Positions 55,170 through 62,578 of a DNA stretch of 64,000 bases are shown here, one piece after another; position 1 is the stretch's first letter; each line of letters starts with the position of its first letter. The position numbers and the translations under genes are program-made. Source of the stretch: Pseudomonas putida (GTDB lineage Bacteria; Pseudomonadota; Gammaproteobacteria; Pseudomonadales; Pseudomonadaceae); contig NZ_CP039372.1 in assembly GCF_005080685.1 (NCBI RefSeq), positions 50,266-114,265 on the forward strand, written 5' to 3'. Under the pieces are notes generated by a model. That model did no database searches. It saw only the letters and a program-made list of their open reading frames with translations, and was not told where the DNA came from.

Positions 55170-55532
55170 TTACCTGACGTACACCCTGAGCCGCCTTCGC
55201 GCCGGCCTGAGTGGATTTTTCTTTCCCGCCTTGGCGATCCTCGCCGGAAGACTTAACCGGGCTTTTGGCGTGCGCCGGGTTTTGCCTTTCACAGAACCCC
55301 TCGCCCTAGTGAGATAGCTTTTCAGCGTTGTCTCAGAAATTTGCATTCCACCTGCAGTCAAAATTTCGGAAATCTTCGCCAGGCTGTAGCCGCGTGATTG
55401 CAGCTCTTTTATCGATCCTTGCATCATCTCGACTGCTTTCAGCTTTGAGACCGGCTTGTCCGGTTGTTCTACCTCTGGCAGGTTTTCGAGATCGCCCATG
55501 AGCTTCTCGATTTGCGAAATGGTGAATCCCAT
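55170..55532 (-). CDS. TraK-like oriT-region DNA-binding protein
   Basis: A 120-residue basic protein. The middle (about residues 45-80) is an HTH-like segment, SLAKISEIL...ISETTLKSYLTRAR, followed by a very basic tail rich in Lys, Arg and Pro. RP4 TraK has a comparable helix and binds the DNA beside oriT. The gene lies immediately next to the candidate oriT and is the first of the leftward mobilisation operon. Confidence 0.6.
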   Translation of the reverse strand: MGFTISQIEKLMGDLENLPEVEQPDKPVSKLKAVEMMQGSIKELQSRGYSLAKISEILTAGGMQISETTLKSYLTRARGSVKGKTRRTPKARLSLPARIAKAGKKNPLRPARRRLRVYVR

Positions 55533-55595
55533 TTTGCCGTCCCCCTAACGTCCTCTATGCCCTGATTCTATGGGCATCCCTTGCGTAGTCAAGTT

Positions 55596-55617
55596 CCGTA
55601 CGATAGCCTTGATACGA
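55596..55617. promoter_or_regulatory. Tra-type operator, CCGTAC-N10-ATACGA
   Basis: Two mismatches from the consensus, flanked by TT and AA. It lies in the divergent gap between the TraK-like and MobC/TraJ-like genes and could control both mobilisation operons. Confidence 0.55.
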
Positions 55618-55778
55618 AACTAGGTCTACAGTTTTGGACAGGGTAGGGTTTGTACTCCCGCCATAAATGGCGTCCGTCCAACCGGCATCGCTGACAGTCG
55701 TTTCACTCCCTTGCGATGCCTACCACCCTGCTCAGGGCTGCGCCCCGAGACCCCTTGGAACACCTGAGGATCCTGCTT
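55618..55778. other. Candidate origin of transfer (oriT)
   Basis: The gap between divergent traK-like and mobC/traJ-like genes is where MOB-P plasmids keep oriT. ATCCTGC at 55770-55776 matches the core nic motif of RP4-type relaxases. GGGCTGCGCCC and a CCGACCGG-like region upstream could form hairpins. The nic position relative to the ATG at 55779 is unusually close, so the exact site is uncertain. Confidence 0.45.
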
Positions 55779-56081
55779 ATGAGTACCAGTGAGCAAAGGC
55801 GTCGCACCGGTCGGCTACCACCTATCCGGTGCTTCGAGGATGAAGAGGAAATCGTCCGTGACAAGGCGAAGGACTGCGGCCAGAGCGTGGGTCAATTCAT
55901 GCTCGCAGCTGCGCTTGGGAGACGTACCAGGTCTAAGGTGGAGGGGCATATCCTCAACGAACTGCGGAGGCTCGGAGGCCTCCAGAAACACTTGTTCAAT
56001 GAAGGCGGTGGGAAGCTTTCAAAAGAGTACGCACAGATCCTGGTGGCGTTGAAAGCTGCTATCGAAAGGATCGGTTCGTAA
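55779..56081 (+). CDS. mobC: MobC/TraJ-like relaxosome protein
   Basis: A 100-residue protein starting at ATG 55779. It has a RHH-like beginning (IRCFEDEEEIVRDKAKDCG), a helical middle with FMLAAALG, and a HILNELRRLGGLQKHLF segment characteristic of MobC proteins, which bind oriT and help the relaxase open the DNA. The stop overlaps the ATG of the relaxase gene (TAATG). Confidence 0.8.
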   Translation: MSTSEQRRRTGRLPPIRCFEDEEEIVRDKAKDCGQSVGQFMLAAALGRRTRSKVEGHILNELRRLGGLQKHLFNEGGGKLSKEYAQILVALKAAIERIGS

Positions 56082-56183
56082 TGCTTGCGAAGGTTCCACC
56101 GAAACGGGCCGATGGGAGCTCAAGCTTCTCGGCGTTGGTCGACTACGCGACAGAACGTGACGAAGAAAAGGAGACACAAACGG

Positions 56184-56432
56184 ATGAGCTCAATCCAGGC
56201 CACACCCGAAGAGACGACTCAATTCTTGAGTCTGCTCGAGAACATATCGAAAGAGCAGCAGACCGTTTGCGAGAGATTGGACGAATTGATGCTGCAACTC
56301 AAAATGCCATCCGAGAACGTGCTCGAAGTATTGGAATTGCTCTTGATTCCAATTGGCGTCGATATCAACAGGATCAACACCCAGTTCCAGTCCGCATTGA
56401 CGAGCCTGGACCCATCACAGAACGAGGGGTAA
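56184..56432 (+). CDS. MbeB-like small coiled protein nested in the relaxase gene
   Basis: An 82-residue frame in a different phase inside the relaxase gene. It starts at ATG 56184 and is protein-like: acidic, helical with heptad leucines (FLSLLENISKEQQTVCERL). ColE1-type and other MOB-P relaxase genes carry mbeB/mbeD-like genes nested in another frame in the same place. Its membrane or entry-exclusion role in those plasmids is known only partly. The overlap would also constrain evolution of the relaxase N-terminus. Confidence 0.6.
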   Translation: MSSIQATPEETTQFLSLLENISKEQQTVCERLDELMLQLKMPSENVLEVLELLLIPIGVDINRINTQFQSALTSLDPSQNEG

Positions 56433-56438
56433 GCGCTG

Positions 56439-56606
56439 ATGGACATGAAAGCCGTCTTGCCGTTGCTCAGCACCATCTTGCAGCAGCAGCAAACCATCTC
56501 CGACAAGCTGTTAGAAATCATCCTGACTTTGCGGCAAGAGCAAGATCCCGTGGAGCCAACCTTGCGTTTCATGCTGCAGCCGCTCAAAGAAGGATGCAGG
56601 AGATGA
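56439..56606 (+). CDS. MbeD-like small coiled protein nested in the relaxase gene
   Basis: A 55-residue frame starting 6 bp after the previous nested gene and in the same phase. The N-terminal part (VLPLLSTILQQQQTISDKL) is a heptad-rich helix. It ends at 56606, where the relaxase frame change occurs. Two consecutive nested frames in the same phase are unlikely by chance. Confidence 0.5.
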   Translation: MDMKAVLPLLSTILQQQQTISDKLLEIILTLRQEQDPVEPTLRFMLQPLKEGCRR

Positions 56607-58311
56607 GCTCAATGCTATCGCCGAGCTCGAATCCGGACTCCTCCTCGGAGCACCAGTAAGGGAAGTTACACGTTCCGGTGTATCCTGCCAGCACAACTGC
56701 TTGAGCTTGGCGACAGCCGCGGCAGAAATGAAAGCAGTCGCGGCTCAAAATTCACGTGTTAAGGATCCTGTTTACCATGTCATCTTGAGCTGGCCGCAAT
56801 CAGAGAAACCAACTGATGATCAAGCTTTCGATTGTGCTCTGCATGCAATGGATGCGGTCGGTATGGCGGAGCACCAGTATGTGTTTGCTATCCATCATGA
56901 CACGGACAATGTTCACTTACACATGACGGTGAATCGGGTTCACCCCGATTCGTATAACGCGGTGTACCCGGATAGAGATTATTTTAAGCTCGATTATGCA
57001 ATGCGAGAGCTTGAGCTTCGCTATGGTTGGACTCATGACAATGGTCCCTACAGTGTCAAAGACAAAAAGGGCTCGCCTGAAATTGCCTGGTCAGCGCCTA
57101 AACCCAAATTTCAAGGTAAACAGCCTACTCGTGCTGCGGATATGGAACGTCATCTTGACCAGGAAAGTCTGCACACTTATTCTCGCGGTGAACCTCGCGA
57201 TGCAATTGCAACGCTTCTGAAAAAGAAAAGCCTTACCTGGCAGAAACTGCACGCGGAACTAGCGCGATTTGGGTTGGGGATCAAACCCAAAGGTCGCGGC
57301 ATGGGTATTTATTCGCTTGAAGAACAGAGCTTGGTGCCTATCAAAGCAAGCGACATGCACGAGGCCTTGTCTAAGGCTCGATTGGAAAAGCGTCTTGGTG
57401 ACTATGAGGAGCGTAAAGTTACACAAGAGCTGATGGCTCTTATGAGTTACGAAAAATTCGCAAGCCCACGACGGAATCCCGAAGATCGTCAGCAGCGCCG
57501 CACAGAGCGAGCTAATTTGCGCAGGGCACTACGTGCCCGATACGAAGCCTATCGGACAAAATTTGTATATCGCCGAGTTGATAAAGAGTGGGTCAAGCAA
57601 CAATTCAAACGCGTACGCGATGACTCCAGACAGCAGCGCCTGGATATCAAATTGCGTATTAAAAATCCAAAGGATCGAAAAGCATTTTACAGTATCTTGG
57701 CGTTCGAGACACTAAGAGCTAGAGAGGAACTGAAAACTAAGATTTCAAAAATGCGCGCAGATTTAAAGAATGATCCTTCTAATAAAAGGCTCAGTTATCG
57801 TGAATGGGTTGAGCAAGAAGCAGCCACCGGTGATCCAGGGGCAATCAGTCAGCTGCGAGGTTTCACATATGGCGAGAAACGCGCAGCGAAGGCTGAAGGA
57901 GCTAACGGTTTCGAATTTGCCCGGGATCTCGATCCTAAATATCAGTCGATCGATGGAATGCTCGGTGTAGTTAGGAGAAACGGCACAGTCATTTACCGGC
58001 GGGCCGCTGGCGATCCGGGATTTGTAGACCTTGGCGGCCAGTTCAACTTCCCTGGCCAAGCGGTAGACAGTGAGCTGATCACCCGCGCCTTACGCGCGAT
58101 GCCGAACACGGCACCACCTGGTCCGTTGCGGATCACCGGCAGTGCCGAATTTAAGCGCTCGCTGATCGAGGCTTTGGTCGATGAACGATACAGCGGTGCG
58201 CTAGCAGATCCAGAGCTCGAAAAATTGCTTCGTGAGCTCAAGGCCGAGCGGGACGCACAGCAGAGGTCAAGAAGCGGCCCGCGGGGGGGATAGTGTTTGC
58301 TTGTGCTCATT

Positions 58312-58333
58312 CCGTATTATAGTATCTATACGA
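58312..58333. promoter_or_regulatory. Tra-type operator, CCGTAT-N10-ATACGA, upstream of traH
   Basis: One mismatch from the consensus, flanked by TT and AA. It lies 20 bp before the traH ATG, next to the traH-I-J-K operon promoter. Confidence 0.65.
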
Positions 58334-58353
58334 AATCAACGGAGGGTTTGATA

Positions 58354-58812
58354 ATGGCCAACACACGTTACCCACTGGCACTGGTTGCCTTGGCTCTTGC
58401 CCTTGGGGGCTGCGCATCGAAGAAACCGGACGAATCGGCCCAGCAGCTGATCGACCAACAGATCCTCGAAGCGTCGCAACGCATTGAGATGGCTCAGGCC
58501 GACCTATATCAGCAGGGCGCGATTAATAGCCGCGTGGTGATGCGCCTTCCGTCGACCATCGTGGACGACAAGCAGCGTGTGTCGCTCAAGTGGCAGGGCG
58601 ATGCAGTCGAACTGTTAGCAGCCTTGGCTCGGGATCGTGGGCTTGAGTTCTCGTTCATGGGCGTGCGTATGCCGCTGCCGGTCGACATCGATGTAAACAA
58701 GGTGCCCTACAACACCTTGATGCTGATGATTCGCTCCCAAGTTGGCTACCGCGCCAATGTGACCCAGACGCCCGGGAAGTTGGAACTTCATTACAACCGG
58801 CCTCAGGCCTGA
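58354..58812 (+). CDS. traH: TraH/DotD-like outer-membrane lipoprotein
   Basis: The ATG at 58354 follows GGAGGG and is preferred over an upstream in-frame TTG. The 152-residue product has a lipobox ending ALGGC (Cys20), a helical segment with many Gln, and a C-terminal DotD secretin-N-like domain (about 75-150). DotD, with DotC, brings DotH to the outer membrane. It is the first gene of the second transfer operon. Confidence 0.9.
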   Translation: MANTRYPLALVALALALGGCASKKPDESAQQLIDQQILEASQRIEMAQADLYQQGAINSRVVMRLPSTIVDDKQRVSLKWQGDAVELLAALARDRGLEFSFMGVRMPLPVDIDVNKVPYNTLMLMIRSQVGYRANVTQTPGKLELHYNRPQA

Positions 58813-58826
58813 GCTGGAGGTACGCT

Positions 58827-59687
58827 ATGAAGCGGATTTTCGCATTGTTGCCTCTGATGGTTTCGCTTGCTGTCCATGCGGGTGAAACCCCCGAGCTTGA
58901 TGCCAGCGGGCAGACAAGCGCTCCAGTCGTTGAAACGGCACCGCCTGATCTCGACTCGTTGCTGAAACCACAGTCAAAAGCGACCACCAAGGTCACCGAC
59001 ATTCGCAATCAATTGCTGACCGACATGGGTAACACTGTCGGCTTCCGCGGCGGTATGGCAGCTCGAGCTCGTGAGCTGGTTGATGGCCTTAACGCACGAT
59101 CGCCGTCACTCGATGCAATGTTCAAGTTCGCTCCCATGATCGCTAAGAACGGCACGCTTCCACCAGTTATCGTAGAAGCCCGGGACGTTGCTGCGTTCTC
59201 TCAAGACCAGGTCCGAACAGCGAATCGCGTCTACAAAATTGAGCGGGAGGAACGGTTTGTGAGTGTTCCCCCTACTTGGCGTGACTACCTCTATGTTGGC
59301 CTGCCTCTGAATGCCAGTGTTGAACTGCCCGACTTCGAAGCACGCCCTCAAGACAGTGACGAGGCTGAAATCTGGGAGGTAGCAGTCCGTAAAGGTTGGG
59401 ACGATGGTTACAAACAAGCGGACGCTATCCTCGCCGCCAATTTCAATCGTTTGACCCGCGATTACCTCGGCATGCACCTCTATTCCTCTCTTCTGCAGAA
59501 CGACATGATCAGCTCGACCAGCGTGGCTGAAAGCCAGCAGACTGTTACGGGTGATGGTAAGCAAATGATGCTTGGCGACAAATTGCGTCGCGTAACCGGC
59601 CGTGCGACGTTCGAGACTGATCCTAAAAAATGGCGCCCTACGGTCAAAACGCAGTACCGGCAGACCGGTGATGGTGCGACCAAGTGA
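58827..59687 (+). CDS. traI: TraI/DotC-like lipoprotein-family protein
   Basis: A 286-residue protein with a signal peptide (ending VHAGE; no lipobox Cys is evident, so it may be a soluble periplasmic protein). It contains the DotC features PPVIVEARDVAAFSQDQVR and EREERFVSVPPTWRDYL. It starts 14 bp after traH and overlaps traJ by 4 bp. In the core complex it works with DotD and DotH. Confidence 0.9.
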   Translation: MKRIFALLPLMVSLAVHAGETPELDASGQTSAPVVETAPPDLDSLLKPQSKATTKVTDIRNQLLTDMGNTVGFRGGMAARARELVDGLNARSPSLDAMFKFAPMIAKNGTLPPVIVEARDVAAFSQDQVRTANRVYKIEREERFVSVPPTWRDYLYVGLPLNASVELPDFEARPQDSDEAEIWEVAVRKGWDDGYKQADAILAANFNRLTRDYLGMHLYSSLLQNDMISSTSVAESQQTVTGDGKQMMLGDKLRRVTGRATFETDPKKWRPTVKTQYRQTGDGATK

Positions 59688-60862
59688 CGAGTCCAATATT
59701 CGATCCGTACAATTTCGAGGGCGACTTGTCTCCCGATAATTTCATGCGCTTTCTGAAGCTGTGTGCGGATCGGGGGGTGTCTGACATTCTCGTACAAGGC
59801 GGCGACTACATTTGGGTCGAGCTGCATGGACGGCAACTGAAAGCGTCAACGACGACAATCAAGCAAGGTCAGCTATCACCGTTGATGGCGTCGGCTTGGT
59901 CCGCTGAAATTGAAAGCATGATCAAGCAGGGTGATGAGGGTGTTGACCGTGCCTTGGAGCTGGCTGGAGAAGAGTTTGGGCTGGCTCGGGGTACCACGCT
60001 TCGCTTTCGGACCAACTTTGTTCAAGCGCGCATAGCCAGCATCGATGAGGCTTATTCGATCACCATGCGGGTGATTCCGTCGGATCTGCCTGATATCGAT
60101 AAAATGGGAATCGAGCCCGACTTGATCCGGGGCTGCTACGCAGAAATGGGCCTGGTTCTGGTCTGCGGACCCACTGGGTCTGGAAAAACAACTTTCCTCG
60201 CGGGCCTGTACAAGAAGGCAGGGACAGAAATGCCCGACCGGAAAGTGATCACCTATGAGGACCCCATCGAGTATGTACTTGGTGGTCCGCACTGGTTGGG
60301 ACCGCAACCGTCGCAATCGCAACTGCGTAGAGACATTGGCGACTTCCCGAAAGCACTTCGGAATGCCATGCGTCGTAAACCCAGTATCATCGGTATCGGT
60401 GAAGCTCGGGACCGCGAGACGATCGAGGCAATGACTGAGGCTGGGCTGACTGGTCACTTATGCTTTGCCACCATGCACACCGAGTCTGTTGCTGAGACGA
60501 TCAACCGTGCAATTCAAACCTATCCACCTGACCAGCAAGCCGGTATGGCTTCACGCCTGGCCGGTGCCTTACGTGTCATTCTGGTTCAACGCCTGCTCAA
60601 AACCACGGACGGCAAGCGAGCTGCGATCCGTGAGTACCTGGTGTTCGATCGTGAGGTGCGCAATGAACTACAGTCCCTTCCTTACACGGACTGGGGCCGG
60701 TTCATTCGGGGTTTACTGGAGAAGGCCGAGGCCACCCTGGATGACAAAGCCTGGCGTTTGTTCCAAGCGGATCGCATTGATGCTGGCGAGTTCATCAGCC
60801 TGGCCGGCGCTAAAGAGTTCAAGAAACGCTGGGAGTTGGAGGGTCTAAACCATGGCATCTAG
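59684..60862 (+). CDS. traJ: TraJ/DotB ATPase of the type IVB system
   Basis: A 392-residue secretion ATPase of the PilT/VirB11 family. Walker A CGPTGSGKTTF lies near residue 160, the Asp box EDPIEYV near 190, Walker B SIIGIGEARD near 235 and the His box LTGHLCFATMHTES near 257. It is cytoplasmic and hexameric, energising the machine together with TraU. It overlaps traI by 4 bp and traK by 11 bp. Confidence 0.95.
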   Translation: MTSPIFDPYNFEGDLSPDNFMRFLKLCADRGVSDILVQGGDYIWVELHGRQLKASTTTIKQGQLSPLMASAWSAEIESMIKQGDEGVDRALELAGEEFGLARGTTLRFRTNFVQARIASIDEAYSITMRVIPSDLPDIDKMGIEPDLIRGCYAEMGLVLVCGPTGSGKTTFLAGLYKKAGTEMPDRKVITYEDPIEYVLGGPHWLGPQPSQSQLRRDIGDFPKALRNAMRRKPSIIGIGEARDRETIEAMTEAGLTGHLCFATMHTESVAETINRAIQTYPPDQQAGMASRLAGALRVILVQRLLKTTDGKRAAIREYLVFDREVRNELQSLPYTDWGRFIRGLLEKAEATLDDKAWRLFQADRIDAGEFISLAGAKEFKKRWELEGLNHGI

Positions 60863-61115
60863 CTGGAGAGGCGCATCAATCTCACCCAAGGCCTTCGGCA
60901 TACCCTGCGGGGCTTATCTGCCGTTGATGGCCTGTCTGTATGTAGGGCATAAACCGTGGGTATGGATCACCGCAGTGATGATCATCGTCTGCTTCGGCGT
61001 CATGGCTCATATTGGGTGGACCCTGGATGTTTGCTGGAACAAGTTCCTGGGCTTCATGCGCGGAGGTCGGATCGTGTCACGGCCGTGGTGGTACAGGAAC
61101 CGATTCAGAGATTAG
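60852..61115 (+). CDS. traK: TraK/IcmT-like small membrane protein
   Basis: An 87-residue protein with two membrane segments (about 18-33 and 36-57) and a basic C-terminus. It has the IcmT size and topology and follows traJ (dotB), as in IncI1 plasmids. Its ATG lies inside the end of traJ. The terminator follows 5 bp later. The role in the complex is not well defined. Confidence 0.85.
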   Translation: MASSWRGASISPKAFGIPCGAYLPLMACLYVGHKPWVWITAVMIIVCFGVMAHIGWTLDVCWNKFLGFMRGGRIVSRPWWYRNRFRD

Positions 61116-61146
61116 AAAAAAACCGCCCTGAGAGGCGGTTTTTTGA
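61115..61146. terminator. Bidirectional terminator between traK and the minus-strand gene
   Basis: AACCGCCCT-GAG-AGGCGGTT with A-rich left flank and TTTT on the right. It ends rightward traH-K transcription and the leftward transcript from 61858. Confidence 0.85.
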
Positions 61147-61156
61147 TGTCAGTCGT

Positions 61157-61858
61157 TCAGCGTGCTCGAGGACCTCGGTCCCTGCTGGCTTGTGCAGCCA
61201 ATGGTGCAGCGTCGGTACTGGCTGGCCCTGGAGGTTCTAACGTGATCCGGATACCGGGGTTGAGGCGGCAAGTCGCCTCCTTGATTGCCGACCAGTGTTT
61301 ATGGGGGAGCACTCCTACCGTCAATGGCTTCTCACTGAAGGCCACCTTGGCAGGATAGGCAATTACCTTCATATGTTCCCAGTCCGGAGCGGCCGTCAGT
61401 GTGCTCAACAACTCGGGGCGTTGCTGCAGCAATAGATGAGGCTTCGCCAATTCAGTCTTTGTCGGGGTCAAGCCTTCGCAGACCAACCTTTCCCGCAGAA
61501 GATCCTGCAGATCATCCATCATGCTCCTGGACATTCTGGCAAACGACACAAAGTCGTGGTTGGCCAGGTCCTCCGGCTTCATCATGAGTGGATTCTGCTT
61601 GTGATCAAGCTCCACCAGGAAATCGATAACAGTAAAATGGAGTCGGTTTTTGTCAGCGTACGCCCGAGCCGCCATAAAGCCGTCCTGCTTGCTCTGATAC
61701 CCGTACAGTGCCGGGAACACGTCCCCAGGTTGCCCGTTGAGTAGCGCGCCGCAGTCCTTCAAGGCGATCGCCCGCGGCGCTGGGCCAGCGTAGAAGTAAA
61801 CGCTGGAGAGCTCGATAATGTGCGAGTCTGTTTTCTCAGTCGTGCTCACCAATGCCAC
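61157..61858 (-). CDS. Hypothetical 233-residue protein
   Basis: A soluble protein with mixed alpha/beta composition, a middle helix rich in Leu and Lys, and a Pro/Ala tail. No known domain is recognised. It overlaps the HTH gene upstream by 23 bp, so the two are coupled. Because that neighbour is a likely DNA-binding regulator and both lie between two transfer blocks, it may be a regulatory partner, which is inference. Confidence 0.65.
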   Translation of the reverse strand: MALVSTTEKTDSHIIELSSVYFYAGPAPRAIALKDCGALLNGQPGDVFPALYGYQSKQDGFMAARAYADKNRLHFTVIDFLVELDHKQNPLMMKPEDLANHDFVSFARMSRSMMDDLQDLLRERLVCEGLTPTKTELAKPHLLLQQRPELLSTLTAAPDWEHMKVIAYPAKVAFSEKPLTVGVLPHKHWSAIKEATCRLNPGIRITLEPPGPASTDAAPLAAQASRDRGPRAR

Positions 61859-62366
61859 CTTTTGACCAACCCTGAATCAAGACCCTTTCCACCTTCTGTC
61901 GTTCACCTACCTTACTTACGACATCCTGCATCACGCGTTTGCACTGTTTAGGTGTCAAATCCATGCGCTTCAAGGCCTCAACCCACTTCATGACCGGCCG
62001 ACCGGGCTTGCCATCATGAAGCATCAAGCGGTAAACCGAGGGTGGCGATCTACCAATAAGGGTGGCAAACGTATCTCGATCTTGAGGCGAATCTTGCAGT
62101 CCTAAATAGTCGTAAAAATCCTTGATATCCAACGGCGGTTGCACCGGTGAAGACTCAGGATGCGTTCTGTAGAGAAAAAGCAGCATAGCCACCACGGGGT
62201 CGTTGATCTGCTCAGCCGACTTATCCGGGCCTGTTAGCTCTTCCCACTTCGCTTTCTGCAGGCCAAAGGCGTCTGCAGCAGCAACCTTGGTCAGACCGTT
62301 CTCGATCCGCCATCTCTCCAAATCCGTCCCACAAATTGGCTGAATTTCATCAGTTCCAAAGGACAT
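61836..62366 (-). CDS. HTH protein, candidate tra regulator
   Basis: A 176-residue protein. The N-terminal part (about 12-45) has WRIENGLTKVAAADAFGLQKAKWEEL, an XRE-like helix-turn-helix. A second, less clear HTH (DTFATLIGRSPPSVYRLM, about residues 97-114) and a basic C-terminal helix follow. It sits next to a degenerate tra-type half operator (ATACGA at 62455). Its position between transfer blocks makes it the leading candidate for the protein that binds CCGTAT-N10-ATACGG, but nothing in the sequence proves it. Confidence 0.65.
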   Translation of the reverse strand: MSFGTDEIQPICGTDLERWRIENGLTKVAAADAFGLQKAKWEELTGPDKSAEQINDPVVAMLLFLYRTHPESSPVQPPLDIKDFYDYLGLQDSPQDRDTFATLIGRSPPSVYRLMLHDGKPGRPVMKWVEALKRMDLTPKQCKRVMQDVVSKVGERQKVERVLIQGWSKGGIGEHD

Positions 62367-62454
62367 TTGATCCCCTCAAATGTAGCAGACGTAGCCCTCC
62401 TGGGCCTTAGGGCGCGGAGCTTCCCATTCCGCTGAATTTTGAATAATATACACA

Positions 62455-62460
62455 ATACGA
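62455..62460. promoter_or_regulatory. Half-site ATACGA with diverged partner
   Basis: The right arm and flank (ACACAATACGAAAT) match the operator at 1018-1039 closely, but the left arm at the expected N10 distance is TTGAAT. It lies in the gap between the HTH gene and the LPD7 gene. It may be a weak or decaying site. Confidence 0.35.
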
Positions 62461-62578
62461 AATTTCAGCAGTCACGGTCCAGCCCAGAGCGACGCGCTTA
62501 ACCCAACTTTACCCAGCCCCTCCACGGGGGGCTCAGGGCAACGGACTACCCCACCATCCGGAAGGAGGCAGGATTGCC

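Larger units (their letters stand above)
56081..58293 (+). pseudogene. MOB-P relaxase with LPD7 domain, broken by a frameshift
   Basis: The first 192 codons (56081 to 56659) begin MLAKVPPKR...SFSALVDYATERD, a typical relaxase start with the motif I region. From about 56600 the coding frame moves back one base: the sequence ELNAIAELE...RSGVSCQHNCLSLATAAAEMKAVAAQ, then HHDTDNVHLHM (motif III histidines), continues open to 58293. The C-terminus has an LPD7-type domain (GPLRITGSAEFKRSLI). A single missing base in 56590-56610 would rejoin the two parts into one protein of about 735 residues. Unless translation restarts at TTG 56701 or the sequence is wrong, the relaxase is inactive. Confidence 0.8.

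Noticed and set aside
56590..56610. Programmed -1 frameshift in the relaxase
   Set aside because: No X-XXY-YYZ slippery heptamer in frame; mutation or sequence error is more likely.
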